Assembly (NCBI RefSeq): GCF_013315265.1 | Contig: NZ_JABUFE010000009.1 | Span: forward strand, 95,995 to 159,994 | Direction: 5' to 3' | From: Parasulfitobacter algicola | GTDB lineage: Bacteria > Pseudomonadota > Alphaproteobacteria > Rhodobacterales > Rhodobacteraceae | Length of the DNA: 64,000 nucleotides | Part shown: positions 27,893 through 36,578 of the stretch, piece after piece | How the letters are laid out: each line of letters opens with the position of its first letter | Position numbering within the stretch: position 1 is the stretch's first letter | The notes under the pieces: generated by a model | Told to the model about the DNA's origin: nothing | What the model saw: the letters and a program-made list of their open reading frames with translations, nothing else | The model's database searches: none | Translations under genes and position numbers: made by a program

Positions 27893-28660
27893 ATGTCACA
27901 GCCGCCGAAAATACATTTTGCAGCCAGCCAAACTGAAATCGCTGAAACCGCCAGACATGTGTTGTCAGGGCGGTATGGCGATGTTCCGGCTGATAATGCA
28001 GATATCATTGTCGCATTGGGTGGTGATGGCTTTATGTTACAAACACTGCACAACACGCAGCATTTACCCGCCCCAGTTTACGGTATGAACCGCGGTACAA
28101 TTGGCTTTTTGATGAATGAGTACAGTGAAAATGATCTGATTGACCGTTTGGCTGACACACAACAAGAGGTCATAAATCCCCTATCAATGCACGCCGAAAC
28201 TGCAGACGGTAAGATGCACGAAGGTTTGGCGATCAATGAAGTGTCATTACTGCGCGCGGGCCCACAAGCGGCAAAACTGCGCATCACAGTTGATGGCCGT
28301 GTCAGAATGGATGAGTTGGTCTGCGACGGCGCTCTGCTGTCCACACCTGCTGGATCAACAGCCTATAATTATTCCGCCCACGGCCCGATCTTACCGATCG
28401 GATCAGATGTTTTGGCCCTGACAGCCATGTCAGCCTTTCGTCCGCGCAGATGGCGCGGCGCGCTGTTACCAAAAACAGCCGAGGTGCGTTTTGACGTGAT
28501 CGAAGCTGAAAAACGGCCCGTCATGGCAGATGCAGACAGCCGATCTGTTAAAAACGTAATATCAGTGAAAATCCGCAGTGAACCCGCAATCGAACATCGC
28601 ATTTTATTCGATCCAGGCCACGGGCTTGAAGAACGTCTGATACAAGAACAGTTCGTCTAA
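27893..28660 (+). CDS. nadK: NAD kinase
   Basis: ATP-dependent phosphorylation of NAD to NADP, 255 residues. The GGDG motif is IIVALGGDGFMLQTL, followed by the family patterns YGMNRGTIGFLMNEY and DGALLSTPAGSTAYNYSAHGPILP. It lacks long N-terminal extensions, like other alphaproteobacterial NadK. AAGGA lies shortly before the ATG. Its last 4 bases overlap the end of prpE on the other strand. Confidence 0.94.
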   Translation: MSQPPKIHFAASQTEIAETARHVLSGRYGDVPADNADIIVALGGDGFMLQTLHNTQHLPAPVYGMNRGTIGFLMNEYSENDLIDRLADTQQEVINPLSMHAETADGKMHEGLAINEVSLLRAGPQAAKLRITVDGRVRMDELVCDGALLSTPAGSTAYNYSAHGPILPIGSDVLALTAMSAFRPRRWRGALLPKTAEVRFDVIEAEKRPVMADADSRSVKNVISVKIRSEPAIEHRILFDPGHGLEERLIQEQFV

Positions 28661-30549
28661 TTGTTCGCATATCCAAGCGACTGTAATGCGGCTTTTATTT
28701 CATCCAAAATGGCTGGGTCATCGATTGTAGCAGGTGCCTTGAAAGCCTTATTATCTGCAATCTTTACCATAGTTCCGCGCAGGATTTTCCCAGATCGCGT
28801 TTTCGGCAAACGATTGACAACAACAGCAAGTTTGAACGCAGCTACAGGTCCGATTTTTTCACGAACCAGTTTGATCACTTCGGCCACAACATCCGCATGA
28901 TCACGGTGCACACCAGAATTTAGGCACAAAAACCCAAGCGGCAACTGACCTTTCAGCGCATCTGTCACGCCAATTACGGCGCATTCTGCCACGTCTGGAT
29001 GGGCCGCCAAGACCTCCTCCATCGCGCCGGTGCTTAGTCTGTGACCTGCCACATTGATCACATCATCCGTACGCGCCATGATGTAAAGATAACCATCTTC
29101 ATCAACCAAACCTGCGTCGCCAGTTTCATAAAATCCCGGAAACTGCTGTAGATAACTGGATTTAAACCGATCCTCGGCATTCCAAAGTGTGGGTAACGTT
29201 CCGGGGGGCAAGGGCAGTTTTATTGCAATCGCACCCAGTTTTCCCGCTGGCAAGGGATGCCCCCCTTCATCCAGTATTTGCACATCATAACCGGGCATTG
29301 GCACGGCAGGCGATCCGATTTTAACAGGTAATTTTTCAATACCCATCGGATTGGCCGCAATGGCATAGCCTGTTTCGGTCTGCCACCAGTGGTCAATTAC
29401 GGGTACGTTCAGTTGTGATTGTGCCCATTCAATCGTGTCCGGATCAGCCCGTTCACCTGCCAGAAAAAGGCTTTTCAGACTGGACAGGTCGTATTTTTCA
29501 ACCTCTTCCCCCTTGGGATCTTCCCGCTTGATCGCGCGGAATGCCGTGGGGGCAGTGAACAGGCATTTAATTTTATACTCTTCGATCATACGCCAAAAAG
29601 TACCTGCATCCGGTGTACCAACAGGTTTACCTTCGAAGACGACTGTGGTGTTGCCATGGATCAGAGGTGCATAGCAAATATAACTGTGACCAACGACCCA
29701 GCCCACATCGCTGGCGGCCCAAAAAATATCCCCCGAATCGACATCATAGATATTTTTCATCGTCCAGTTCAGCGCCACCAAATGGCCACCCGTCGCGCGC
29801 ACAACACCCTTGGGCTGGCCCGTCGTTCCGGAGGTATATAGAATATAGGCCGGGTGATTGCCTTCAACCGGAACACAGTCTGCGGGCGCGACACCATATT
29901 GAAATTCGTGCCAATCTTCATCGCGACCCTCTTCCAGTTTCGCAACTTCTTGTTCACGTTGCAAAATCACACAGAATTCAGGTTGCTGGGCTGCCAAACC
30001 CAATGCATTGTCAAGAAGCGGTTTGTAATGAACAACGCGCCCCGGCTCGATCCCGCAAGATGCGGCTATGATACATTTGGGTTGTGCGTCATCAATCCGC
30101 ACCGCCAATTCGTTGGATGCGAACCCGCCAAAAACAACCGAATGTATTGCGCCCAATCGCGCGCAGGCCAGCATTGCTTCAATGGTCTCGGGCACCATTG
30201 GCATATAAATTAAAACACGGTCGCCTTTTTCCACACCCTTATTCCGCAGCGCCCCGGCCAGCGATGCAACGCGCGTCTGTAAATCGGCATAAGATATCTT
30301 TTGCTTGGTCTGCGTTATGGGGCTGTCATAGATAATAGCTGTCTGATCCCCCCTGCCCGCTTTGACATGACGATCAACGGCATTCCAACAGGTGTTGGTC
30401 TTGCCATCCACAAACCATTCATAAAGCGGGGCTTTTTCGTCAAACAAAGCCTTGGATGGCTTTTCAAACCAATCAACATTTTCTGCAATTTTCATCCAGA
30501 ATGCGTCGGGATTATCCTGCCAACTTTTGTAAAGCGCCTTGTATGTCAT
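28657..30549 (-). CDS. prpE: Propionate-CoA ligase
   Basis: An acyl-adenylate-forming enzyme activating propionate to propionyl-CoA, 630 residues. It contains ILYTSGTTGQPKGVVR (AMP-binding loop), DHWWQTETGYAI and TRSGKILRGTM with the acyl-transfer Lys. The N-terminal ACS domain starts YKALYKSWQDNPDAFW. The absence of acetyl-CoA-synthetase-specific text and the length fit PrpE rather than Acs, though the specificity is inferred. A methylmalonyl-CoA epimerase at 55.5 kb fits a propionate/methylmalonyl route in this organism. Confidence 0.9.
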   Translation of the reverse strand: MTYKALYKSWQDNPDAFWMKIAENVDWFEKPSKALFDEKAPLYEWFVDGKTNTCWNAVDRHVKAGRGDQTAIIYDSPITQTKQKISYADLQTRVASLAGALRNKGVEKGDRVLIYMPMVPETIEAMLACARLGAIHSVVFGGFASNELAVRIDDAQPKCIIAASCGIEPGRVVHYKPLLDNALGLAAQQPEFCVILQREQEVAKLEEGRDEDWHEFQYGVAPADCVPVEGNHPAYILYTSGTTGQPKGVVRATGGHLVALNWTMKNIYDVDSGDIFWAASDVGWVVGHSYICYAPLIHGNTTVVFEGKPVGTPDAGTFWRMIEEYKIKCLFTAPTAFRAIKREDPKGEEVEKYDLSSLKSLFLAGERADPDTIEWAQSQLNVPVIDHWWQTETGYAIAANPMGIEKLPVKIGSPAVPMPGYDVQILDEGGHPLPAGKLGAIAIKLPLPPGTLPTLWNAEDRFKSSYLQQFPGFYETGDAGLVDEDGYLYIMARTDDVINVAGHRLSTGAMEEVLAAHPDVAECAVIGVTDALKGQLPLGFLCLNSGVHRDHADVVAEVIKLVREKIGPVAAFKLAVVVNRLPKTRSGKILRGTMVKIADNKAFKAPATIDDPAILDEIKAALQSLGYANN

Positions 30550-30610
30550 GTCTGTACTCCGTCCAGAACAGCATTAAGACCTTTGCAACAAGATCAAGCA
30601 AGACTTTGGG

Positions 30611-31231
30611 CTAGTCTTCGTCTAAATCCATATATTTTTGCAGCATCATGATCTGTACCCAAAGGAAAACAAACATGACCACCGGGAAAATAAAGGTTTC
30701 AATCGTGACCCAAGTGCTTTCGGACATATTGCGCCAAATAATCTCGTTCGCAATGGCAAGACTTGCAAATAGTATTGTCAGACGCTTAGTCAGGATCATC
30801 CAGCCTTCATGCTGCATTGGCATCGCTTCTGATAAAACATAGGCTAAGTAGCTTTTCTTTTGCAAAAGTCCGATGCCAAGAATGACTGTGAAAAAGCCAT
30901 AAACAAGCGTTGTTTTCATCTTGAAAAAGCGTGGATCATTGAACCATGCAGTAAGTGCCCCAAACAAAATCACCATCACTGCTGTGAATATTTGCATACG
31001 TGACAGTTTGCCTGTCAGAAACCAAAGCGCTGCAATTGACGCCAGAAGGATTGGAACAAAGATGATCGTGGCAAAGATAAAACCAGTATATTCGATGTCA
31101 CCAATTGTAAAAACATCATCCTGAATACGGATATATAGAATAAAAAACAGAATGGGGGGACCAAGTTCGAGGGCCATCTTCAAAAGAGGATTGATCGCCT
31201 TTTCAGTGTTTTCCTGTTTATTTTCATCCAT
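30611..31231 (-). CDS. yciB: Inner-membrane-spanning protein YciB (septation protein A)
   Basis: A 206-residue polytopic inner-membrane protein with about five helices. Family text includes LLKMALELGPPILFFILYI and KTTLVYGFFTVILGIGL, with GWMILTKRLTILFASLAIANEIIWR near the C-terminus. YciB proteins affect envelope integrity and septation. The open frame starts at 31273, but the ATG at 31231 gives the family-like start MDENKQ with an AGGG upstream. A terminator-like hairpin serving pnp lies between yciB and pnp. Confidence 0.88.
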   Translation of the reverse strand: MDENKQENTEKAINPLLKMALELGPPILFFILYIRIQDDVFTIGDIEYTGFIFATIIFVPILLASIAALWFLTGKLSRMQIFTAVMVILFGALTAWFNDPRFFKMKTTLVYGFFTVILGIGLLQKKSYLAYVLSEAMPMQHEGWMILTKRLTILFASLAIANEIIWRNMSESTWVTIETFIFPVVMFVFLWVQIMMLQKYMDLDED

Positions 31232-31305
31232 GAATACGCGGCCCTGTAAATATCGTGTACTTAATATAACCACTGCAATTCAAGGCAGTAAGGTGCTGCA
31301 TTAAA

Positions 31306-31334
31306 TAAGGCAGAACCGCGTACGGTTCTGCCAT
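31306..31334 (-). terminator. Hairpin terminator after pnp
   Basis: GGCAGAACCG (31309-31318) pairs perfectly with CGGTTCTGCC (31323-31332). Read on the minus strand it follows the pnp stop and is trailed by a T-rich stretch. Confidence 0.75.
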
Positions 31335-31346
31335 TTATTATATGAA

Positions 31347-33482
31347 TTAATCTTCGGAAGCGTCTTCCGGTTTGACCTCTTCACCTGTTTGCTGATCGAC
31401 AACCTTCATCGACAAACGCACTTTGCCACGATCGTCAAACCCAAGCAATTTCACCTTAACTTCCTGACCTTCTTTCAGAACATCAGACGGATGATTCAGG
31501 CGACGATTTTCGATCTGACTGACATGAACAAGACCATCACGTTTGCCAAAAAAGTTCACGAATGCACCGAAATCAACGATCTTAACGACTTTACCGGTGT
31601 AAACTTGGCCTTCTTCTGGCTCAGCAACGATCGAATAGATCATGTCATACGCTTTTTGAATCGACTCAGCATTTGGCGATGCAATCTTGATTACGCCATC
31701 ATCGTTGATATCGACTTTTGCGCCGCTTGTTTCAACAATTTCACGAATGACTTTACCACCAGATCCGATCACTTCGCGGATTTTATCGGTTGGGACAGTC
31801 ATCGTTTCAATGCGTGGTGCATGAACCGAAAAATCGCTGGCTTCTGTCAAAGACTTGCTCATCTCTTCCAGAATATGCAAACGACCCTCTTTGGCTTGCT
31901 CTAACGCTTTTGCCATGATTTCGGGCGTAATTCCGGCCACTTTGATATCCATCTGGAGCGATGTGATACCGTTTTCTGTGCCAGCCACTTTGAAATCCAT
32001 ATCGCCCAGATGATCTTCATCACCCAGAATGTCGGTCAGAATGGCGTATGAGTTATCATCTTCCAGGATCAGGCCCATCGCAACACCAGCCACCGGTGCT
32101 TTCAATGGAACACCCGCATCCATCATCGACAAAGAGCCACCACAAACAGATGCCATTGAAGACGAGCCGTTTGATTCAGTGATCTCGGATACGACACGGA
32201 TAGTATAAGGGAAATCCGTAGCCGCAGGCAGGACAGCCTGAAGGGCGCGCCATGCCAGTTTGCCATGGCCAACTTCACGGCGCCCGGGGGGGCCTACGCG
32301 ACCAACTTCACCAACCGAATAGGGTGGAAAGTTATAATGCAACATAAAATTGCTGCGCGATGTGCCGTGCAGTGCATCAATGATTTGTTCATCATCACCG
32401 GTACCCAAAGTCGTAACAACAAGGCCCTGGGTTTCTCCACGCGTAAACAATGCCGATCCATGCGTACGAGGCAAAAGACCCGTTTCACATACAATCGGGC
32501 GAACCGTTGAAGTATCACGGCCGTCGATGCGTTTGCCAGTTTTCACAATATCGCCGCGCAAAATACTGGCTTCGAGTTTTTTGAAAGCGGGCCATAGGTT
32601 TTCGTCGGCCATTTCTTCTTCGGAAAGCTGTTCTTTGACCGCGTCGATTGCGGACTCAATTGCAGCACTGCGGGCTTGCTTGTCTTGAATTGCAAAAGCT
32701 TCACGCATTTGCTTTTCGCCCAGTTCTTTAACTCGGTCAGCCAAAGCAGAAAAATCAGGAGGCGTGAAGTTAAACGGCTCTTTCGCGGTTTCTTCGGCCA
32801 GATCAATAATTAGATCGATGACAGGCTGGATTTGTTGATGTGCAAAATTTACGGCACCCAACATTTCGTCTTCTGTCAGCTCATAGGCTTCAGATTCCAC
32901 CATCATCACGGCATCTTTTGTACCTGCGACAATCAGATCAAGACGTTGTTCAGGATTGTGACGTAGGTGATCCATGTCATCCACTGATGGGTTCAATACA
33001 TATTCGCCATCAACAAATCCAACGCGTGCACCTGCAATCGGGCCCATGAATGGCGCGCCAGATATGGTCAATGCAGCGGATGCGGCGATCATGGCGACGA
33101 TATCCGCGTCATTGACAAGATCATGTGACAAGACTGTACACATGACCAGAACTTCGTTTTTAAAACCGTCCACAAATAAGGGGCGGATGGGTCTATCAAT
33201 CAAACGGGCCGTCAGCGTTTCTTTTTCGCTAGGACGCGCTTCGCGCTTGAAAAATCCGCCTGGAACTTTACCGGCGGCATAATATTTTTCCTGATAGTGT
33301 ACGGTCAGCGGAAAGAAATCCTGACCTGCTTTTTTCTCTTTCGCAAATGTCACGTTCGCCATGACACTGGTTTCACCAAGCGTTGCGATGACTGTTCCAT
33401 CAGCTTGGCGGGCAACTTTGCCCGTTTCTAGTGTGAGGGTTTCGTCGCCCCACTCAATCGTTTTTTTCGTTACGTTAAACAT
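31347..33482 (-). CDS. pnp: Polyribonucleotide nucleotidyltransferase (PNPase)
   Basis: A phosphorolytic 3'-5' exoribonuclease and degradosome component, 711 residues. Two RNase PH domains flank a helical linker. The second contains [19 protein letters not shown] and [16 protein letters not shown]; a KH domain ([14 protein letters not shown]) and an S1 domain ([15 protein letters not shown]) follow. The open frame reaches back to 33512, but AGGAAACGTG before the ATG at 33482 fixes the start [11 protein letters not shown]. The leader between rpsO and pnp holds a hairpin that could be an autoregulatory processing site. Confidence 0.96.
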   Translation of the reverse strand: MFNVTKKTIEWGDETLTLETGKVARQADGTVIATLGETSVMANVTFAKEKKAGQDFFPLTVHYQEKYYAAGKVPGGFFKREARPSEKETLTARLIDRPIRPLFVDGFKNEVLVMCTVLSHDLVNDADIVAMIAASAALTISGAPFMGPIAGARVGFVDGEYVLNPSVDDMDHLRHNPEQRLDLIVAGTKDAVMMVESEAYELTEDEMLGAVNFAHQQIQPVIDLIIDLAEETAKEPFNFTPPDFSALADRVKELGEKQMREAFAIQDKQARSAAIESAIDAVKEQLSEEEMADENLWPAFKKLEASILRGDIVKTGKRIDGRDTSTVRPIVCETGLLPRTHGSALFTRGETQGLVVTTLGTGDDEQIIDALHGTSRSNFMLHYNFPPYSVGEVGRVGPPGRREVGHGKLAWRALQAVLPAATDFPYTIRVVSEITESNGSSSMASVCGGSLSMMDAGVPLKAPVAGVAMGLILEDDNSYAILTDILGDEDHLGDMDFKVAGTENGITSLQMDIKVAGITPEIMAKALEQAKEGRLHILEEMSKSLTEASDFSVHAPRIETMTVPTDKIREVIGSGGKVIREIVETSGAKVDINDDGVIKIASPNAESIQKAYDMIYSIVAEPEEGQVYTGKVVKIVDFGAFVNFFGKRDGLVHVSQIENRRLNHPSDVLKEGQEVKVKLLGFDDRGKVRLSMKVVDQQTGEEVKPEDASED

Positions 33483-33558
33483 CACGTTTCCTATGTGTGG
33501 CCCTAAATCCAAGGCCGTTGCGTAGGGGTCGGATACCCCTGACCCGTCTTTTCATCCT

Positions 33559-33588
33559 GTGCAAAGGAATGGGTCCGGTTCCTTGCAC
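33559..33588 (-). promoter_or_regulatory. Hairpin in the pnp leader
   Basis: GTGCAAAGGAA and TTCCTTGCAC face each other across about 9 bases in the rpsO-pnp gap, with one bulge. In enterobacteria PNPase controls its own mRNA through an RNase III-cut leader stem; the position here fits such a role, by analogy only. Confidence 0.4.
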
Positions 33589-33596
33589 CATCGGAT

Positions 33597-33629
33597 AAAC
33601 GAAAACCGCGCCACATGGGCGCGGTTTCA
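33597..33629 (-). terminator. Terminator between rpsO and pnp
   Basis: On the minus strand AAACCGCGCC pairs with GGCGCGGTTT across a 5-base loop, followed by TCGTTT. It lies just after the rpsO stop and probably gives partial readthrough into pnp. Confidence 0.85.
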
Positions 33630-33632
33630 AAC

Positions 33633-33902
33633 TTAGCGGCGAAGACCGAGGCGCTTGATCAGATCCTGATAACGGGCCTCATCCTTGCCTTTTACATAAT
33701 CCAGTAATTTGCGACGTTGCGCGACAAGTTTCAAAAGACCACGACGCGAGTGATTATCTTTCTTGTGGGTTTTGAAATGTTCAGTCAGCGTAGCAATGCG
33801 CGACGATAAAATAGCAACCTGAACTTCTGGCGAACCTGTGTCGCCGTCTTTGGTTGCGTATTCCTTCATCACACGTGCTTTTTCTTCAACAGTAATCGAC
33901 AT
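33633..33902 (-). CDS. rpsO: 30S ribosomal protein S15
   Basis: An 89-residue primary 16S rRNA-binding protein. Hallmarks are [35 protein letters not shown] and the C-terminal [12 protein letters not shown]. The rpsO-pnp order is widely conserved. Upstream, where truB often stands, there is instead an RTX-repeat gene after about 180 bases, so rpsO must have its own promoter there. Confidence 0.97.
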   Translation of the reverse strand: MSITVEEKARVMKEYATKDGDTGSPEVQVAILSSRIATLTEHFKTHKKDNHSRRGLLKLVAQRRKLLDYVKGKDEARYQDLIKRLGLRR

Positions 33903-34081
33903 CGGGGACTCCTTTTAATTGGATGTGAATGGCGCAAGCCGGGATGTCGTCCAGCAGAGCCCATGGAGAAGAATCCGCTTTTACAGCAGATGCGCGCGTA
34001 TAGGAGAATTAGATCGAAAAGGAAAGAGGCTGATGACGAAATGCTGCTTGGAAACAAATTTACATTACGAACAAAAATTCT

Positions 34082-34954
34082 CTAGGCAGCAGATTGGCCC
34101 TGTAAAACAATATTTTCAGCTGCAATCATGTCACCTTGAACGGACGCAACAACGACACCATTCATTATGATGTCCGTTGCGTCATCTTCATAGATGCTTT
34201 CGGAAAATGTGATGGATGGGTTCAATATAGCCTGATCATCATAGACAATAGTGACGCTGTCTTCTGATGCATCAAAGTCTCCGATGACCGGGACATCTTC
34301 CTGATCATCGTGTGTGGTCACAACAAAGCTGTCGGCACCTTGACCGCCATTCAATTGATCGTCGCCTTCGGCAGTAAGTGTGTCATCACCAAGGCCACCG
34401 ATCAGCGTATCTGAACCGCTGCCGCCGGTAATTGAGTCGTTACCTTCACCACCAAGCAATAAATCATCGCCCGTGTTACCTGTTAGAGTATCGTCGCCCA
34501 AAGATCCTGCGATTGTATCATTACCAGAACCACCTATAACAACGTCATTGCCGGAACCTCCGTGAAGCTCATCTGCGCCGTCGGCACCCCAGATCATGTC
34601 ATTACCGGTGTTTCCCGAAACAAAATCATCACCATCACCACCGTGAATCAAATCATCGCCTTCATATCCGAACAGTGTATCATTGCCACCATTTCCAGTC
34701 ATGGCATCGTCTTCATCGCTTCCATAAAGCAGGTTATCTGTGTCATCGCCAGATATCTCGGCAGCATCGTCTGAGACTTCTTTTTCGAAAATAAAGTCTT
34801 CTATAGATGTGGTTTCGCTGGTTGCATCACCGGTATCTGGCGTTTCTTCATCAGAATTGGGCGCTTCATCTTCAGCTTGATCATCAGACATTAATACGAC
34901 CGAAGCCGCAGTACCTGCAGCTAAAATGCTGAAAAGCCCGATAATTCCAAACAT
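34082..34954 (-). CDS. RTX-type calcium-binding repeat protein with N-terminal anchor
   Basis: A 290-residue acidic protein. Residues 1-22 are a hydrophobic segment (FGIIGLFSILAAGTAASVVLM) with no clear cleavage site. Residues 23-75 are acidic, Glu/Asp-rich. From about 75 to 215 run about 14 nonapeptides of the GGxGxDxLx type, such as GGDGDDFVSGNTGNDMIWG, which form a calcium-stabilised beta-roll. A non-repeat C-terminus follows (DSFVVTTHDDQEDVPVIGDFD), like the tail of secreted roseobacter RTX proteins. The open frame begins at 35008, but GAGG before the ATG at 34954 decides. It could be type I-secreted or membrane-anchored; I see no transporter gene nearby. Confidence 0.82.
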   Translation of the reverse strand: MFGIIGLFSILAAGTAASVVLMSDDQAEDEAPNSDEETPDTGDATSETTSIEDFIFEKEVSDDAAEISGDDTDNLLYGSDEDDAMTGNGGNDTLFGYEGDDLIHGGDGDDFVSGNTGNDMIWGADGADELHGGSGNDVVIGGSGNDTIAGSLGDDTLTGNTGDDLLLGGEGNDSITGGSGSDTLIGGLGDDTLTAEGDDQLNGGQGADSFVVTTHDDQEDVPVIGDFDASEDSVTIVYDDQAILNPSITFSESIYEDDATDIIMNGVVVASVQGDMIAAENIVLQGQSAA

Positions 34955-35075
34955 GTTTGCCTCACTGATACCAATGCCGTTTGATAACGACAGGCAACAA
35001 TAAGACAACTTATATGTGTACAGTTGGTTAACAGCACAGCGCTTGCAGGAACTTAAAACACGCGTTTTTGAACAA

Positions 35076-35591
35076 TCACGCCGGATTGTTCCAGATTTCC
35101 GGTTGCTGTGTGTAAGAAATGTAAAGTGGATGTTTAGGGTGACCGTCTTTGGTTAATCCCAAATGGAAAACTGGTCGACCTGTTTTTTGCAATAACGCCG
35201 CAACAGATTGCCCCCGTTTTAGATGATCCCCATGGGTACCCCACGCCGCGATGATCTGGTCAGCCCAAAAGCAACTATCCGCAATTGATTTATCGTTTTC
35301 AGGGCCAATCGGATCACACGCCGCCTTCATGTTTTTCGGTATCGTGTCACGCCACGCAAAAATATTTGTTACACGGAACGCGCCAAAGCCAAGTGCCCTT
35401 GCGCGCCGTTCGCATCGTTCAACTGTGGGGTCATTTTGCACTTCGGTCGCGGTTGATGGATTTAGCATTATGAACAATACCTTACGGCCTGCCGCATCCC
35501 ATCTTCGTGTCAGAAGATAGCGATAAGCTTCGCAATCAGAATAGACAGCAACCGAAGCGGCGTCGCCTTTCAAATGTTCTCGTATAATCAT
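35076..35591 (-). CDS. DUF1643 domain protein
   Basis: A 171-residue soluble protein matching DUF1643: RRWDAAGRKVLFIMLNPSTATEVQNDPTVERCERRARALGFGAF-like text (broken here to key parts LNPSTA and DPTVERCERRA) and the C-terminal AAWGTHGDHLKRG. Function unknown; some members are phage- or host-encoded small enzymes. The frame begins at a TTG at 35630, but the first ATG at 35591 is preferred. Confidence 0.8.
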   Translation of the reverse strand: MIIREHLKGDAASVAVYSDCEAYRYLLTRRWDAAGRKVLFIMLNPSTATEVQNDPTVERCERRARALGFGAFRVTNIFAWRDTIPKNMKAACDPIGPENDKSIADSCFWADQIIAAWGTHGDHLKRGQSVAALLQKTGRPVFHLGLTKDGHPKHPLYISYTQQPEIWNNPA

Positions 35592-35633
35592 GGGTAACAC
35601 TTGCAGGAAGGGATCTTGATTGGCAAGCAAACG

Positions 35634-35963
35634 CTATTCGACAGCGCGGATTAATTTGCGTTCCAACACGCGCAAAACACCCTTTAGATCGTGCCCTCGT
35701 TTCAATATTTGCCCGTCCATTCCAATGACCGCATACATACCTTGCTTCATACGCAGTTTCGGGCGTTTTTCGATCCGGTAAAGTGGGTGTTCAGCTGTGC
35801 GCCGGAAAACCGAAAAAATTGCAACATCCCGAAAGGATGAAATCCCGTAATCGCGCCATTCACCTGCGGCAACCATACGGCCGTACACAGAAAGAATGAC
35901 ATTCAGTTCAATCCGGTGAAAATGGGTTTGATCCTGAAAAGGTGTCGTATCTTGCACGTTCAT
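35634..35963 (-). CDS. DUF2794 family protein
   Basis: A 109-residue protein of a family I know mainly from alphaproteobacteria. Typical text is FHRIELNVILSVYGRMVAAGEWRDYGI, then FRRTAEHPLYRIEKRPKLR, and a basic C-terminus LRVLERKLIRAVE. Function unknown. An inverted repeat ATTTGCG-N10-CGCAAAT lies 9 bases before the start codon and may control it. I find no good ribosome-binding site. Confidence 0.8.
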   Translation of the reverse strand: MNVQDTTPFQDQTHFHRIELNVILSVYGRMVAAGEWRDYGISSFRDVAIFSVFRRTAEHPLYRIEKRPKLRMKQGMYAVIGMDGQILKRGHDLKGVLRVLERKLIRAVE

Positions 35964-35971
35964 ATGTCTAC

Positions 35972-35995
35972 ATTTGCGCTAAATTCGACGCAAAT
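35972..35995. promoter_or_regulatory. Inverted repeat before the DUF2794 gene
   Basis: ATTTGCG (35972-35978) and CGCAAAT (35989-35995) are perfect inverted copies separated by 10 bases. The site lies 9-32 bases upstream of the start codon, where either an operator or an mRNA hairpin would block expression. Confidence 0.45.
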
Positions 35996-36072
35996 CAAGA
36001 CATGCCTTATTTCAGACCTGAAAACGACCGGGGTTTTCCGCACCCAGACCGCAGCCATGCCAACATTTAAGG

Positions 36073-36203
36073 TTAATCATTGTTTCATTAGGCCGAACAA
36101 TAAAGCGATGCAGTTGGTTTGATCCCACGTTCCAACTACAACCGTTCTGTTGCTGGCAAGGAGAGTGACCTTGGCCCCCGTTTTTCGCGGGGGTCCTTTT
36201 TTG
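36073..36203 (+). ncRNA. Possible small RNA ending at an orphan terminator
   Basis: A strong plus-strand terminator at 36173-36203 has no plus-strand gene in front of it: both flanking genes run leftward. The 100 or so bases before it hold no open frame of note and can form local stems. The 5' end is a guess. It could instead terminate antisense transcription toward the frmA gene. Confidence 0.3.
36173..36203 (+). terminator. Strong orphan rho-independent terminator
   Basis: GGCCCCCG (36173-36180) pairs with CGGGGGTC (36188-36195, one G-T pair), followed by CTTTTTT. The T run is only on the plus strand. Confidence 0.85.
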
Positions 36204-36206
36204 TCG

Positions 36207-36470
36207 CTATCCGCAGCTAAGACGTTGCACTTTACCAGCGTTATTCACATGAATATTCATGCGCTGCGGCATGTATTCCTGGCTGACGATGCTGCCTGGT
36301 CGGATCATACGAACAGGTTGCAAAATAAGCGTTTTTTCAAGCTCGTCTGTGGTTTGTCCAACCAGATAAGCAAATTCGTCCCCTTTGCAGCTTTTTAGAT
36401 CTGCGCTGGCGTCAGGCTCAGCGATCGGAGTGCACGCCACAAGGGGCAAAATGAGTAATAATCGTTTCAT
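36207..36470 (-). CDS. Peptidase-inhibitor I78 family lipoprotein
   Basis: An 87-residue small lipoprotein (lipobox PLVAC, Cys at about 10). The I78 pattern is clear: [42 protein letters not shown] and a final SCG. I78 proteins resemble potato inhibitor I and are thought to inhibit serine proteases in the periplasm. The open frame starts at 36506; the ATG at 36470 gives the lipoprotein signal peptide [13 protein letters not shown] and is preferred. Confidence 0.83.
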   Translation of the reverse strand: MKRLLLILPLVACTPIAEPDASADLKSCKGDEFAYLVGQTTDELEKTLILQPVRMIRPGSIVSQEYMPQRMNIHVNNAGKVQRLSCG

Positions 36471-36578
36471 GTTATCGGTTGTGACGTCTTTCCCAATTAT
36501 GTGCAAGCCAGAGACAATTGGGTTGTTGAGTTCCTGCTAACTTTCGCTCAGGGTATGAAAAACATGGGAGGATTATTG

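Noticed and set aside
34380..34800. Repetitive DNA resembling a tandem array
   Set aside because: The repeats are degenerate codons for RTX nonapeptides, not a CRISPR array or DNA-level repeat.
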